A DNA stretch of 64,000 nt from Xenopus tropicalis. Its lineage: Eukaryota; Chordata; Amphibia; Anura; Pipidae. Positions 1-11,356 of this stretch are shown here, piece by piece (positions within the stretch are counted from its first letter, which is position 1; every line of letters starts with the position of its first letter). The notes beneath the pieces were generated by a model, which worked only from the letters and a program-made list of their open reading frames with translations, searched no databases and had not been told where the DNA came from. Where the stretch lies: NCBI RefSeq assembly GCF_000004195.4, contig NC_030678.2, forward strand, positions 153,365,547-153,429,546. Direction: 5' to 3'. Position numbers and translations under genes: made by a program.

Positions 1-73
1 ATTGATTTGAGATAGCCTTCCCATAAGTTAGAACTGGATATTAAGTTTCTGGATAATGGACCCCATACCTGTA
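1..73. repeat. Right end of TACAGGTATGGG-type palindromic repeat, cut by window edge
   Basis: The stretch ends in GGACCCCATACCTGTA, the terminus shared with copies near 8.7, 11.0, 14.6, 19.9, 30.0 and 43.3 kb. The rest of this copy lies outside the window. In the family, both ends read TACAGGTATGGGATCC inwards, and the flanks are compatible with a TA target. The superfamily is inferred only. Confidence 0.6.
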
Positions 74-1457
74 TTTTGTTTTCTTTCTACACCTGTATCA
101 CAATACAGGCATCTCCCTATTTTGAAAACTCTAAACTTAATGTGATTCCTTCCCTCTCAAGGGTTAAACCTGGAGACAATGTAACTTCCTTTAAATCAGT
201 GTGTACTTGTCTGCATGGAAAAGGACAACACAAAGAAAGATGTGGCAACAATCTGTCAAACTAAGAGGCTTCCAGGCAGCACCTATAGCACATTACCTGG
301 AATAATTGAAGGTCTCTTTCGGGGTCGCCTCCCATACAGCGATTCCAAGTGTGTGCCATTTCCCCTAATCTTTCCATTATCAGCAGTTGCCGATAGTAAC
401 TCCGGTGGCAGGCTACAGCGTCTGATCGCTTTGCACTCATTGTGATTGGAGCAGAGTTTATTCTTGGTCCTGGCACACAAACTGCTGTCATCCAGGGCCA
501 TGGCTCACACTGACTGTGTGAGGGGGCACATCCGGGACAGGAGGCAAACTTTAAGGGCAATGATTTGCTCCAGCGTGTCTCTTCGGCTTTGTTTTCATGC
601 TGATCTGTGCCCTTGTTTGGGAAGTTTAGCAAGAAAATAGGCGTGGGCTCTGACAGGTGTAGGGTTACTGATCAGCTCCTCCTTGGAGCAGGTAATGGGC
701 TCATGGGAGGCAGACAAAAACAATTAGGTGAAGTCACACAGCCTGGCACATATACTCACTTCTGTGTGTTGGGATCAACTTGGCCTCTTGTTTTTAAACT
801 GTCAGTGCCAATGAATTCAGCAGCTCTGTTTCTTTCAAGGTCAGAATGAAAAACAAATACAGGTATGATTGTTCCTATGATATGGATATGCACGCTCCCG
901 GCATCCCACCATCCCTCTGAATTCTGAAGGTTGGGGATTCCTGCCTTATGACTATGGCACACTGGCAGCTTGTTGCAGATTGGTATTTCTAGCCTAGACT
1001 ACAGTTTGGAGTCAGTGTGGCTTGGCTAATAGGAAATAAAGAAACTGAAACTAAGCACCAATATCAAGTGAAAGACAGCTTAGCTTATTTATTGGTATAT
1101 TTCTGGATGTGCTATACGCAAGTCCAGAATCTGAATAAAAATGATAGGTGTGCATATAATCCAGCTCATGTAACAATGTAGTCCATTGCAAATAAAGTCC
1201 TTAAGGGTGAAAGTATTCCAAAGCACACAGCAGTCATTTAAGCTTAATTTGAAATGTTCAATCCCCATTCAGACAGAGCACAGGGGAATAAATAGGAGGT
1301 GCAGCTCCTATTTATTTATTTTTGTTGCCGTAATTCTGATAACATATTAGGTATCCAGGGAGGCTTATGTGAAGCATAGTGCTAGATTGTTTATTTCTTT
1401 CCCACAGAAAACTAGGAAAGCTTTAAAATGTGCAAAAATTGTATGAAAAGTTCATTA
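74..1457. other. No gene or repeat recognised
   Basis: Only short overlapping open frames on both strands (up to 123 codons) are present. None has recognisable protein character or flanking splice signals I would trust. I see no tandem repeat or matched inverted termini. Confidence 0.5.
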
Positions 1458-2201
1458 CAGTGATTCCCAAACTGTGGGGGGGGGGGGGGGGGAGGGGTTG
1501 GGGGAAAGGACTCTGTCTGAAGGGAATTTATGGTTAGATTTGGAGCAAAAGACAATTTGCATCAGAAGTGCAAACTTTGACAGGACAATGAACAACAAAA
1601 TCCTATACACTAACACATAGCCATTGCCCTCTCTGTGTTTTTCATAACATAACATATTTAACTTTTTACTTGGCAATGAACAAACATTACAGCAGTGATA
1701 CTGAAACGTTTTAATCCCAATTTGCCCATCCCATGGTCCACAATTTTCTCATGTCCTCATTTATCTCCCAACAAGGTTACAGATGCACGAAACACAGCCT
1801 TATAAGCCAACCAGCCATAGCACAAAGAATATGTAGATCAGTATTGGTGCTAAACCACCCTCAGGCTGGGCTTCAGGGAATATTTAACAAGCACAAATAG
1901 GCATTATCTCTAAATTTCACCTTAAAGGTAGCCATACATATTCAGATTTTAGTCTTCTTCCGATGAACTTCGGATATCGATCGTACATTTGAATGCAACA
2001 ATCTAAAACTAACATTGAGATTGAAATTACAGTCACATATGTTATCATTATCCGACCAGAATTTTCTAACATAGCTGATCAGCTAAATGACGATCGCATT
2101 GTACAATCATCAGCAGGACTGAAAATTGTATGAAACGCCAGTGTAATTGGCTTTTACGCCAGTCCCAATAGGTGGCCAGCCCCACAGTTTGGGAACCACT
2201 A
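1458..2201. mobile_element. hAT-like non-autonomous element with CAGTGATTCCCAAACTG ends
   Basis: The left end CAGTGATTCCCAAACTGTGG is matched in inverse at the right end (CCCACAGTTTGGGAACCACT, ending about 2200). Such CAGTGGTTCCCAAAC termini are typical of hAT elements in vertebrates. The left terminus runs into 17 consecutive G at 1476-1492. No 8-bp duplication is obvious, and the internal sequence encodes nothing recognised. The superfamily is inferred from the ends. Confidence 0.55.
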
Positions 2202-2205
2202 CTAT

Positions 2206-2405
2206 AAGCTGGCCATACATGTGAAGACGTGGTAATATCAGGCTGATCTGATCATTTGGCCCTTGGGCCAATAATCAGATAATAGGAAAATTTAACCGGC
2301 CCAATCAACATCTGCCTGATTTCAGGCCAGTAACCCATAGGTCGGCAGAATCACTCTGAAGGGGCCAAATCAGCAGCTTTAATTTGCCTGTGTACGGCCA
2401 CCTTC
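2206..2405. repeat. GGCCATACA-type foldback repeat, copy 1
   Basis: It starts AAGCTGGCCATACATG and ends TGTGTACGGCCACCTTC, which is an inverted terminal match. Inside are the palindromic segments typical of the family, such as TTTGGCCCTTGGGCCAA. Related copies lie near 14.0, 15.7, 19.2, 37.4, 40.4 and 50.9 kb. It begins directly after the preceding hAT-like element. Confidence 0.6.
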
Positions 2406-2966
2406 AGATGGAGCTGGAGACAATGGAAAAGGCATTTGCTTAGGGCACTTGTGCATGCTTTCTGGTAGCAGAGCTGTTAATCAGGACTTGGAACAGAGCT
2501 CACTGACAGTGACTAATGACCCACACTTCAGTGTCAAGGATACAGCAGATAACCTCTGAGCATCAGCTTCCTCAACACTTCATATTGCCCCCCAGGAATA
2601 AACACAACTATCATTACTATCATTACAGTTAAGCAGGGCACAATGTGTGGATAACCTGCAAACAATATCGCAGCTGAACCTTGATGCACACAATACATTG
2701 GTCATCGCAGAGCTGTCACCGTTCTCCCGTTCCCCAGCAGGATTCTCTCGATTTTGTCCTGCAGTGATTTTGCACATGTGTGTGATGACACTTCCGTAAG
2801 TGTGTGTAACATCACTTCTGGGTATGGGGAACAGTTTCGCAGTTCCCCATGCCAGCGTAGCTGTCAGGTTGACAGCTCTAATAAGAGCCGGCATAACGAG
2901 TGCGATGCAAGCGGGGCTCAGCCCCTGCGTGTTTATTCAAGACAGCAACGTTTCGTCAGGCAGCAC

Positions 2967-3150
2967 CAGGCCCGGATTTGTGGGGAGGCCACAAAGGCAC
3001 GGGCCTAGGGCGGCACAAATTTCGGGGCGGAGTGGGGACTTCTCCCCCCTGCTCTGTATGGGAGTTTAAAAGCCTGCGCATGCGCACTCGCGGCGGCACG
3101 GAGGGGGGGGGGGTTGGAGAGAGGTTTGGGGGCGGCCTTGGGGCGCCAGC
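2967..3150. mobile_element. CAGGCCCGGATTTG hAT-type MITE, copy with altered right end
   Basis: The left end CAGGCCCGGATTTGTGG is followed by AGGCCACAAAGGC and a GCGCATGCGCA core, as in the copies at 7751, 51279 and 55435. The right end stops at GGCCTTGGGGCGCC and lacks the usual terminal motif. No duplication was found, so this copy is probably truncated or rearranged. Confidence 0.65.
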
Positions 3151-4426
3151 ACTGTCCTTTGCAAAAAAATTTATTTCTGTAGAGTGTCCTGAGGTTACTG
3201 CCCTGGTTAACAGTATTGTAGTAACCAGTTTATTGATACCTGCTATGCAATCTACATAAGCAGCACAAAAGGTGCCAATAACCATAGATTGAACAGTTCC
3301 AGATTTCTCTTTCACCTATGCTGAGTAGTGTGTTTACTGGCAACACATGGCACAGCTTGATAAAGACACGCTGGCACCAAAGGGTTAATGATAAAGCCTT
3401 GTCGAGGAGCTCAGGCACTTTAAAGTCCAATGGATCCCAATGTGCAAGAAAAGAAGAATGTTTATCTCCCCTATTATGTTTGTTCCATGACATCCTAATG
3501 GCCCAACATAGACACCGGAGACAATTAAAGGAACCCTAACCATAGAATGAATACCTAACCAACAGATAGTTTATATCATATTAAGTGGCCGATGAAAGAA
3601 ATGTTCAGTAAATAAAAATAAAATAAAGATATTGCCCTTTTCCATTGAGCCACCATTTTGTGATGGGCTGTGTGCTCCCTCAAAGATCACCTGACAGGAA
3701 ATAATGCAGCTCTGACTGTAACAGGAAGTAGTGTGGGAGTAAAAGGCAGAACTCTGTCCATTCATTGGCTGACTTGACCTGATATGTATGTGTGCCTTTG
3801 GTTTGTTTGTGTGCACTGTGAATTGTATGATCCCAGGGAGTGACCTGTTTTATGCAATATATTTTTATAGAGACCTACATTGTCTGGGTCTATAGTTTTC
3901 CTAACCAGAAGGCGAACTCCTCAATGACTTCTTATTTCCTCATATCTTCCAGTGAGGGGTAGATCCTGTATATAGTTATATAAATACTTTGTTCCCATCA
4001 AGAAGCAACGTGTCATCAGGATGTTTTGTAGATTGTGGAGAATTTTCTTTTTCTACAGTACCGGCAGTAGCAATCAATTCCACCAGGCAAGCATTAAACT
4101 TGTGCAGGAAGATTAGCATATCTCGGGCTGGATCACCAAACCAGGAAAGTGCTTAGCAGACCAGTCTGTGCTGGAGAACTTGTTTTAATGATAGGTTTAG
4201 GTGCTGCCAGCCAAAGGCAAGTTATCATTACCGACTGTCATGCCACCTACTAGCCGCAGTTTCTCAAAACCCAGGCCATAATAACGACAGCCAGTAGGAC
4301 CATGTGAAATGAATACATGCAGTTGCTTGGTGTTTATCGACTTTAATTGAAGGCTACACAATGCCAACATTTCTATCTACTGTATTTCATTTCTATAGCC
4401 AGTGCTGTGTTTGCTAAGTATATCTA
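3151..4426. other. No gene recognised
   Basis: I see ordinary AT-rich sequence with short open frames only, and no matched termini or tandem structure. Confidence 0.5.
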
Positions 4427-4912
4427 TTAAAGGGGTGGTTAACCTTTAAGTTAACTTTTTGTATGTTATAGAATGGCAAATTCTAAGCAACTTTTCTGTT
4501 GGTCTTCATTTTTTATAGTTTATTAATTATTTGCTTTCTTTTGATTCTTTCTAGCTGTCAAATAAAGACCACTGTCCCCAGCAGCCAAAAACTACTGCTC
4601 TGTGAGGCTACAATTCTATTATTTTTCTATTCGGGCTCTCTCCTTTTCATATATCAGTCTTACATTCATATGACTGACTGGTTGCTAAGGTAATTTGGAC
4701 CCTAGCAACCAGATAGCTACTGAAATTCCAAACTGGAGAGTTGCTAAATAAAAAGTAAAACAATTTGAAAAACACAGATAATAAATGAGGACAGATTGCA
4801 AATTATCACTCTCTAATTGCAAAATACTGTAATTGCTAAATCACTCTCTAATTGCAAAATATCACTCTCTACATCATACTAAAAGTTAACTCAAAGGTGA
4901 ACAACCCTTTAA
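4427..4912. mobile_element. T2-family MITE (TTAAAGGGGTGG end)
   Basis: It begins TTAAAGGGGTGGTTAACC and ends GTGAACAACCCTTTAA, so both ends show TTAAAGGRR facing inwards with TTAA at each junction. This is the terminal structure known for Xenopus T2 MITEs. The interior contains paired motifs such as GGTTGCTAAGGTAATTTGG opposite GACCCTAGCAACC. It is non-coding. Confidence 0.85.
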
Positions 4913-5693
4913 ACCCGCAGGGGCAGTTTTAGACAAAATGAGGGTGCCAGACCTGTAGCCCACAATTACAGTAAACTTGATCTTTTAAATATTATTATCT
5001 GGAAAAATATGCAATTTTGCCTTTTCGAAAAGTAGTAAATATGCCTCTATACACTGAAAAAAAAGATATATATTATACATAGACTTTATACACTACTTTT
5101 AGTATTTCTAGGGTGCTATTTATGCCATGGCTGGGCCTATTAGCATGATTCACATGCATGCCTCTAAGAAAGGTACCAGGTTGCTGTCTGTTACAGTCAT
5201 CAAGAAGTCAATGTAGATCTCCGACATGGAATTCAACATAAAGCCCCCAAATTCTGTATGGGGGTGCTGGGAGTTTTAGTGCAAAGATATCTGTTGGTTG
5301 CCAATCCCTGATCTATAAGAATGAATGTGTACTTGTTGACTAAAGTTTTCATGGTGGGACCCTGGAGTTGGGACCAGTAACATCCCAAATAATTTACTAA
5401 CCTTTTATACAGAGGTTCTCAAATCAGCATCTCTGATTGGATATTAAGTCTTGGTGTATTTCTTTATTTCTTAAATGTGAATTCTTCAGTCTTCCATCTA
5501 AAAAACATAACAGGAATTAAAATGGGTACAAGTGTTCTAGTAAAAAAAAATATATACCTGTGTTTACAGTCAGCCCAATAAATGGAGCTTGATGCTCCAC
5601 AAGGTGCACACAAACATACAATATTTTATGGGTTTTTTTTTTTAATACAACCCTATTTATTTGCCTAATACTTGACAAAGATGTATGTTTCTC
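4913..5693. other. No gene recognised
   Basis: The sequence is AT-rich with short homopolymer runs (for example near 5541 and 5633). No gene or complete element was identified. Confidence 0.5.
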
Positions 5694-6126
5694 TAAAAGT
5701 GTTAGTTCACATTCAAGTTCACCTTTATTATGATATAGTATACCCTATTCCTAGCAAATTTGGATTTGGTTTTTATTATTTTTTTTTCCTAGTTTCTGAA
5801 TAATCGGCCTAACTCTTCTGCCTCTTATAGCTTTAAAATGGGGGTCACTGTTGGCAGCCAAATGCTATTGCTTTCTAAGCAGACCCTATCATATTCCTGT
5901 TTCTCGTTTAAGCCTTTGCCTGGTTGCTAGGGTAAGTATGTCCCTAGCAATCATGTAGCTATTAAAATACCATACTGTGCAGAGCTGCTGAAGCTAAATA
6001 CCTAAATAAAATATATAAAATAAATTGAGTAAAATTAAGTAAATAAGTAATTGAAAACTGTCTGTCTTAGAATATCAATGTCTATATCATACTAAAAGTT
6101 AATTTTAAGTTAAACTACCCCTTTAA
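5694..6126. mobile_element. T2-family MITE, first of a chain of three
   Basis: The left end is degenerate (TAAAAGTGTTAGTTCAC) and the right end is ACTACCCCTTTAA. The interior matches the T2 copies at 4427 and 6255, including GTTGCTAGGGTAAG and the closing ATCATACTAAAAGTTAA. Its right TTAA (6123-6126) also serves as the left TTAA of the next MITE. Confidence 0.8.
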
Positions 6127-6258
6127 AGGAGAAGGAAAGTCTAAGTCACTTGGGCTGCCAAAATGTTAGGCACCCCCAAGTGACATTAATCGCTTACCTT
6201 GTTCGGAGAAAACCGCACCTGCCCAGGGTAGCTGACTTGGGCTTTCCTTCTCCTTTAA
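6123..6258. mobile_element. Short T2-family MITE, second of chain
   Basis: It runs from TTAAAGGAGAAGGAAAG to CTTTCCTTCTCCTTTAA. This 136-bp copy keeps the AAGTCACTTGGG / CCCCCAAGTGAC hairpin and one TTCGGAGAAAA segment. It is a deleted relative of the 422-bp copy at 33665. It shares TTAA with both neighbours. Confidence 0.85.
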
Positions 6259-6697
6259 AGGGGTTGTTTACCTTAGAGTTAACATTAAGTATTATGTAGA
6301 GAGCAATATTCTAACAATATTTTTTATTGTTTGTGTTTTTTTATTATTTAACTTCTTGTTCAGAACCTCTCCAGTTTGGAATTACCAGCAGTTAACTGGT
6401 TGCTAGGGTTCAAATTACCATGGCAACTAGGGAATAGTTTAAATGAGACACTGGTATATGAATAGGAGAGGACCTGAATAGAAAATAATTAATAGAAAGT
6501 AACATTAGAACTGTGGCCTCACAGAGAAATAGTTTTTGGCTGCCAGGGCCAGTAACCCCCATTTAAAAGTCAGAAGAGGAAAGCAAATAATTATACAACT
6601 ATAAAAAAATAAACCATGAAGATAAATTGATAAGTTGTTAGAAGTGGCCATTCTATAACATACTAAAAATGATCTTAAAGGTAAACTACCCCTTTAA
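6255..6697. mobile_element. T2-family MITE, third of chain
   Basis: It begins TTAAAGGGGTTGTTTACC and ends GTAAACTACCCCTTTAA. The interior resembles 4427-4912 in the opposite orientation, with GGTTGCTAGGGTTC and ACATACTAAAAATG. The left TTAA is shared with the short MITE before it. Confidence 0.85.
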
Positions 6698-6778
6698 AGG
6701 TGTAACGATTGGAGAAGCAGACTGGAAAGATTCTTGTAATAATTTGATAATGTATGGTCTATGTAGAGCCCTTGGAAC

Positions 6779-6933
6779 CAGGTCTGGACTGGCAATCTGT
6801 GAGTTCTGGCAAATGCCAGAGGGGCTGCTGTAAGATGCCATAGTCAGTCACTATTTACTGGGCTGGTGGGGGCAGTTTAGGCCTCAGTGTACTTGAAATG
6901 CCAGGGCCTGTTTTGAATTCCAGTCTGGACCTG
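6779..6933. mobile_element. CAGGTCTGGACTGG hAT-type MITE with 8-bp duplication
   Basis: The ends CAGGTCTGGACTGG and CCAGTCTGGACCTG are inverted repeats. The flanks are CTTGGAAC (6771-6778) and CTTAGAAC (6934-6941), an 8-bp duplication with one mismatch. This fits the hAT superfamily. Related copies lie at 26614, 35141 and 40908. It is non-coding. Confidence 0.85.
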
Positions 6934-6941
6934 CTTAGAAC

Positions 6942-7742
6942 CATCTTAAGAAGGAAAAATCCAGAGTAAAGTAAACAAAAAAATACAAATCATTTTTTAC
7001 ATAAAGGTCCCTGGGGCGAACCGACAACTAATTCATTACTAGCATCCAGCCCAACCCATTTTGAGAAGAGAATGCAGGAGACCTCGCTTGTTGACAAAAA
7101 GGATTATGTATTTGGAGCAGAAAGTTTTCACAATAAGCAATATCCACTTCACTGACACCCACATTTAAATAGTTTTGGCAAGTCTGCGTGTCCAAAACAA
7201 GAGTAAGTAACATAAATGTGTCATGAAGAAATGCAGACTCTGGTGCATTACAGACAGGTAAGAATGCAGCCAAAATGGCACCATGACTTTAGTGACATTA
7301 TAGAGGGCAATAAAGGGAGTGCTTCATGCACTGCTACATATTCTGCTAGATATTTTGCTTGTTCTGCAACTTCTCAGAGTGATTTCATAGCACATTATAG
7401 GGGGATCGTAATTTTATTTCATCCCCACAATATACTAATATCGAGTCTGAAGCTACAACATGGCCTTTTTGTCTCTTCCTAGGGCTACTACCTTTTTGTG
7501 GCACCTTACCAACCTTTGGGGAGGAAGATAGGTCAATGACATTAGGGAGGTGGGTTGGTAATGTCACTGGCAGTGAATGGGCAGATCTGGGGAGCAGCTG
7601 TACATAGTAGAAGGAGAGTTATTTTACTGCCCTAGCCACTATAACACCTGCCAAGGCCAAAACCAGTATTGCAAATTTACCAGCAATGTAGTTGGCAGTA
7701 AATGTATAATACCCATAAGTTTAGCCCCTCTTACACCCCTGA
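6942..7742. other. No gene recognised
   Basis: A minus-strand open frame of 81 codons (7273-7028) has no recognisable similarity. TTTACCAGCAATGTAGTTGG near 7677 resembles a stretch near 22529 and may be part of a dispersed repeat. Confidence 0.4.
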
Positions 7743-7750
7743 TATGCCCC

Positions 7751-8013
7751 CAGGCCCGGATCTGTGGCGAGTCCACAAAGGCCCGGGCCTAGGCGGCACA
7801 AATTTAGAGGCAACATGCTGCCCCACCGCAACGGAATTTTGACATTTTGCTCCCATACGGAACAATGAGGACTTCTCCCCATTGCTCCGTATGGCAGTCT
7901 AAATGCCCGCGCATGCACGTTTGTGGGGGGAGGGCGGGAAGAGGTTTGTTCGCGCATGCAAGGGGCGCAAATGGGGGGTGGCCTTGGGGTGCCCGGATTT
8001 GAAACTGGCGCTG
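7751..8013. mobile_element. CAGGCCCGGATTTG hAT-type MITE with perfect 8-bp duplication
   Basis: It starts CAGGCCCGGATCTGTGG and closes with CTGGCGCTG. It is flanked by TATGCCCC on both sides (7743-7750 and 8014-8021). The interior has AGGCCACAAAGGCC-like sequence, a CCCGCGCATGCACG core and GGCCTTGGGGTGCC. It belongs to the same family as 2967, 51279 and 55435. Confidence 0.85.
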
Positions 8014-8383
8014 TATGCCCCAATCTTATCTTTTTTCTTTCCTGATCTGCTCCACAACCAGCCATCCTTTCATCTACTTGTCATTGTCCTGCCACCTTAT
8101 GTCATGGCCCACCCCCTTTTCTGCCCTCCCCACACTGGCTGGTAAGATTTTTTTAGAAAGTAGGTAACCCTAAATTTAAGGGGGATTGGAGGGATTTAAA
8201 ATTGGGTTAATTAAATATTTACCGGCATGTCCATTGCTGGTAAATATGTAATACTGGCCCTGGCCCCAACTGCTGATTTATTGGCTATGCCAATGAAATA
8301 CTGGCCAGGGGGCAACCCTATCTCTTTCCTTATCTAAATAATGCAGTACAGTGCCTTGTAAATAAAGTGGAAGCCCACCATTT

Positions 8384-8659
8384 AGGGCTGTGGTAGACGG
8401 AGAGATTAGTCGCCTGCGACAAATCTCCCTTGTTGCGGGCGAGTAGTCTCCCCGATATGTCACCCCACCGGCTTGAATGTAAATCGTGGACGGCGCCTTG
8501 AGAGGAAACTTCTGCAATTTCGGGAAATTGCGTCGCCGCATATACTATCCCACCGGTGATTTACATTCAAGCTAGTGGGATGGCATATCAAGGAGATTAG
8601 TTGCCCGCAACAAGGGAGATTTGTCACAGGCGACTAATCTCCCCATCTAACACGACCCT
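8384..8659. mobile_element. Foldback MITE with AGATTAGTCGCC arms
   Basis: The outer arms are AGGGCTGTGGTAGACGG and the inverse of ATCTAACACGACCCT. Inner arms pair GAGATTAGTCGCC with GGCGACTAATCTCC, CAAATCTCCCTTGTTGC with GCAACAAGGGAGATTTG, and CCACCGG...TGAATGTAAATC with its inverse. The whole 276 bp folds on itself. It is non-coding, and the superfamily is not determined. Confidence 0.75.
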
Positions 8660-8682
8660 TATAGGTTGTTAAGAGGTAATCA

Positions 8683-9014
8683 TACAAGTATGGGACTAGT
8701 TGTCCAGAATGCTCAGGTTCTGGGGTTTCTAGATAAGAGCTTTTCAGTAATTTGGATCACCATACTTTTAAGTCTACTAAAAAAATTATTTAAACATGAA
8801 GAAAACCCAATAGGATTGTTTTGCCTCCAATAAGGATACATTGTAGCTTAGTTGGAATCAAGTACAAGGTTCTGTTTTATTATTAAAGAGAAAAAGGAAT
8901 TCATTTTAAAATATTAGAATTATTTCCTTAAAATTGAGTTTATAGGAGATGGCCTTACCATAATTTAGGCCTTTCTGGATAACAGGTTTCAGGATTACAG
9001 ATCCCATACCTGTA
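8683..9014. repeat. TACAGGTATGGG-type palindromic repeat
   Basis: It begins TACAAGTATGGGACTAG and ends GATCCCATACCTGTA. The interior carries the family hallmarks AACCCAATAGGATTG, GGATCAAGTACAAGG-like sequence, and TATTATTAAAGAGAAAAAGG. Confidence 0.8.
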
Positions 9015-9529
9015 CCATGTGCCTTTAGACCTCCAGAAGACTGACAAACTGATGATACTATTTCCCATAGTAGAGAAAGAGTGCCATTTACTGCCCTGTT
9101 TGACTAATAATGTCCCATGGTGCCATGTATAATATCATACCACAGCCTTTGGCTTTTCTAGCATCTTGTAATGGAGCTGATAATAAAGACAAGAGAAGCC
9201 CTGAGGGAGGAGGTAAGGATCTTGTGGTGAGCATGCCAGTGAGATAATGCTTGCTAAGGCAAGGCTACAACTGCAAGCTGGCCTCGTGTCACCACATACC
9301 CTTTGGGGAAAAAATACACATTCAGCCCTTATTATTTCCATTAGGCAAATCCATATGGAAAATAACTGAAGGTATAATGGCCCTGTTGGTTACAGGTCTG
9401 GAAGGAAAGCACCTTGCATTAAATTGATACAATAAGGTACTTCTGCAGTACACAGTTTTTTAAAAATTAATTGTGAAAAAAAGCACAATTAAACTCGATC
9501 AAGTATTTTTGACAAAATTTTAATTTTAC

Positions 9530-9668
9530 ATTTTTTTTTACAAATTAATTTCCTTTTCCCTGTAATAATAAAACAGTACCTTGTACTTGATCCCAACTAA
9601 GATAAATAATATCCTTAATAATCCTTATTGGAAGGAAACAATTCTATTGGGTTTATTTAATGTTTAAG
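9530..9668. repeat. Partial TACAGGTATGGG-type repeat
   Basis: Only the interior segment is present (CTGTAATAATAAAACAGTACC, ACTTGATCCCAACTAAG, TTCTATTGGGTTTATT). The termini are missing, so this is a fragment. Confidence 0.6.
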
Positions 9669-10688
9669 ATGTTAGAGACCTGAAAGCAGGAAGTAATATT
9701 CTGGCTATTATGTTAGGCATCCGCCCATTCCAGCCTTTACAGATTACATTTTTGCTTAACTAACTATATTGAAAACATTTTGCGCAGTCTGTTCATTTTA
9801 CCCAGTTTCATTTTTACACTAAACTGTTCCTTTAATGTGATGAATCTATACTGTAGCCATTAATGATATCTTGCACCCTTTTAAAGTGGTGCAGTAGCTA
9901 GTATTCAGCCAGGGGTCCAATCTCAATTTTTTTCACTAGAGGCTACAGGCTTCTGGGGTCCTGAGAAACTGTTCCATCTGAAACTTGTGTGCCTGGCCCC
10001 ATAGGGGAGTATTGCCTACATTCTGGGTGACTTTCCCACAGCAAATGGCTACAGGAAATTCCCCTATTTGGCAATGGTCACAAATACACAGAGGAAAGAA
10101 TCCGACGAGTGAGGGACAGTGATATTACAGAAGCTAAATGTTTTCTGTGAACTAGTGTTTCACATCCTATCATGGAACAGAATCTTTATTGTTTATTTTT
10201 GATCGTTAAATAGTGCCTTTTCATGTAAGAAAAAATATATATTTTGATATGATTTCATCCAACATCCAGCAGATAACTAGGCAGTTGTGACTACAAAATG
10301 TAATGTAAGGTAATGCAATTCCACACACATACAGCAGATACATTATGGGTAGCTTGTAACACAGATTTTGTGATTTACACATCAGTTCTAATAACAGATA
10401 GCTTTCTATGTATTTTTAGTTGTTTCTAATATCTCCTGAGACATTACAGTAACAGACCCCTAGGTACCTCCCACACATTTTAAAAATTCTCACAGGCTAT
10501 TAAAATATTTTAACAAAAGCAAATTTCAGATTCTTTCATAAATCCTAGGTAACAGGTCTAAACATCCAAGTTTCATCAGATTGTCATCCCATTTTATTTT
10601 ATCCCCTGCTTATAGGGGCAGTGTACTCCCTTTTTACATGAGCACAATGAATAGGGCTGAACATACGTTTTTCTTATTATTTTAATTG
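9669..10688. other. No gene recognised
   Basis: I see ordinary AT-rich sequence. No open frame with protein character, matched termini or tandem array was identified. Confidence 0.5.
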
Positions 10689-10717
10689 TTAAGGAGAACT
10701 AAAGCTTAACTAATCCT
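10689..10717. repeat. T2-like MITE left end fragment
   Basis: TTAAGGAGAACTAAAGC resembles the T2 terminal motif TTAAAGGRR with one A missing. The 32-bp tandem array starts just inside it, and no partner end is evident. Confidence 0.4.
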
Positions 10718-10972
10718 GTATATATAGAATATAAATGTCACAATATACTGTATATATAGAATATAAATGGCACAATATACTGTATATATAGAATATAAAT
10801 GGCACACTATACTGTATATATAGAAAATAAATGGCACAATATACTGTATATATAGAATATAACTGGCACAATATACTGTATATATAGAAAATAAATGGCA
10901 CAATATACTGTATATACAGAATATAAATGGCACAATATACTGTATGTACAGAATATAATTGTCACAATATAA
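10718..10972. repeat. 32-bp minisatellite, about 8 copies
   Basis: The period is 32 bp with unit CACAATATACTGTATATA followed by TAGAATATAAATGG. Units differ by single changes (GAATAT/GAAAAT, TATATAGA/TATACAGA, GGCACA/GTCACA). Because 32 is not a multiple of 3, translation gives Tyr/Ile-rich open frames in more than one minus-strand frame. These are products of the repeat and not genes. Confidence 0.9.
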
Positions 10973-11023
10973 GGCTGATTAGTAAATAAAAAAAATATTA
11001 GTACATGGCAGCTTTGAAACCAG

Positions 11024-11356
11024 TACCGGTATCAGACCCCTTATCCGGAAACCCATTATCCAGAAAGTTCCAAATTATGGAAAGGCCATCTTCCATAGAC
11101 TCCATTATAAGCAAATAATTGTAATTTTTCAACATGATTTCCTTTTTTTCTGTAATAATAAAACTGTACCTTGTACTTGATCCCAACTAAGATTTAATTA
11201 ATCCGTATTGGAGCCAAAACAAGGCTATTACGGTTTAATTACTGTTTAAATATTTTTTTTAGTAGATTTAAGGTAGGAGATCCAAATTACAGAAAGAACC
11301 TTTATTCGGAAAACCCCAGGTCCCGAGCATTCTGGATAATGGGTCCCATACCTCTA
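11024..11356. repeat. TACAGGTATGGG-type palindromic repeat
   Basis: It starts TACCGGTATCAGACCCC and ends GGGTCCCATACCTCTA. It contains CCGGAAACCCATTATCC, AACTGTACCTTGTACTTG and a central AGTAGATTTAAGG. The ends are slightly decayed. Confidence 0.8.

Noticed and set aside
10706..10933. Tyr/Ile-rich membrane-like repeat proteins
   Set aside because: They are products of the 32-bp array in two frames and are not coding.
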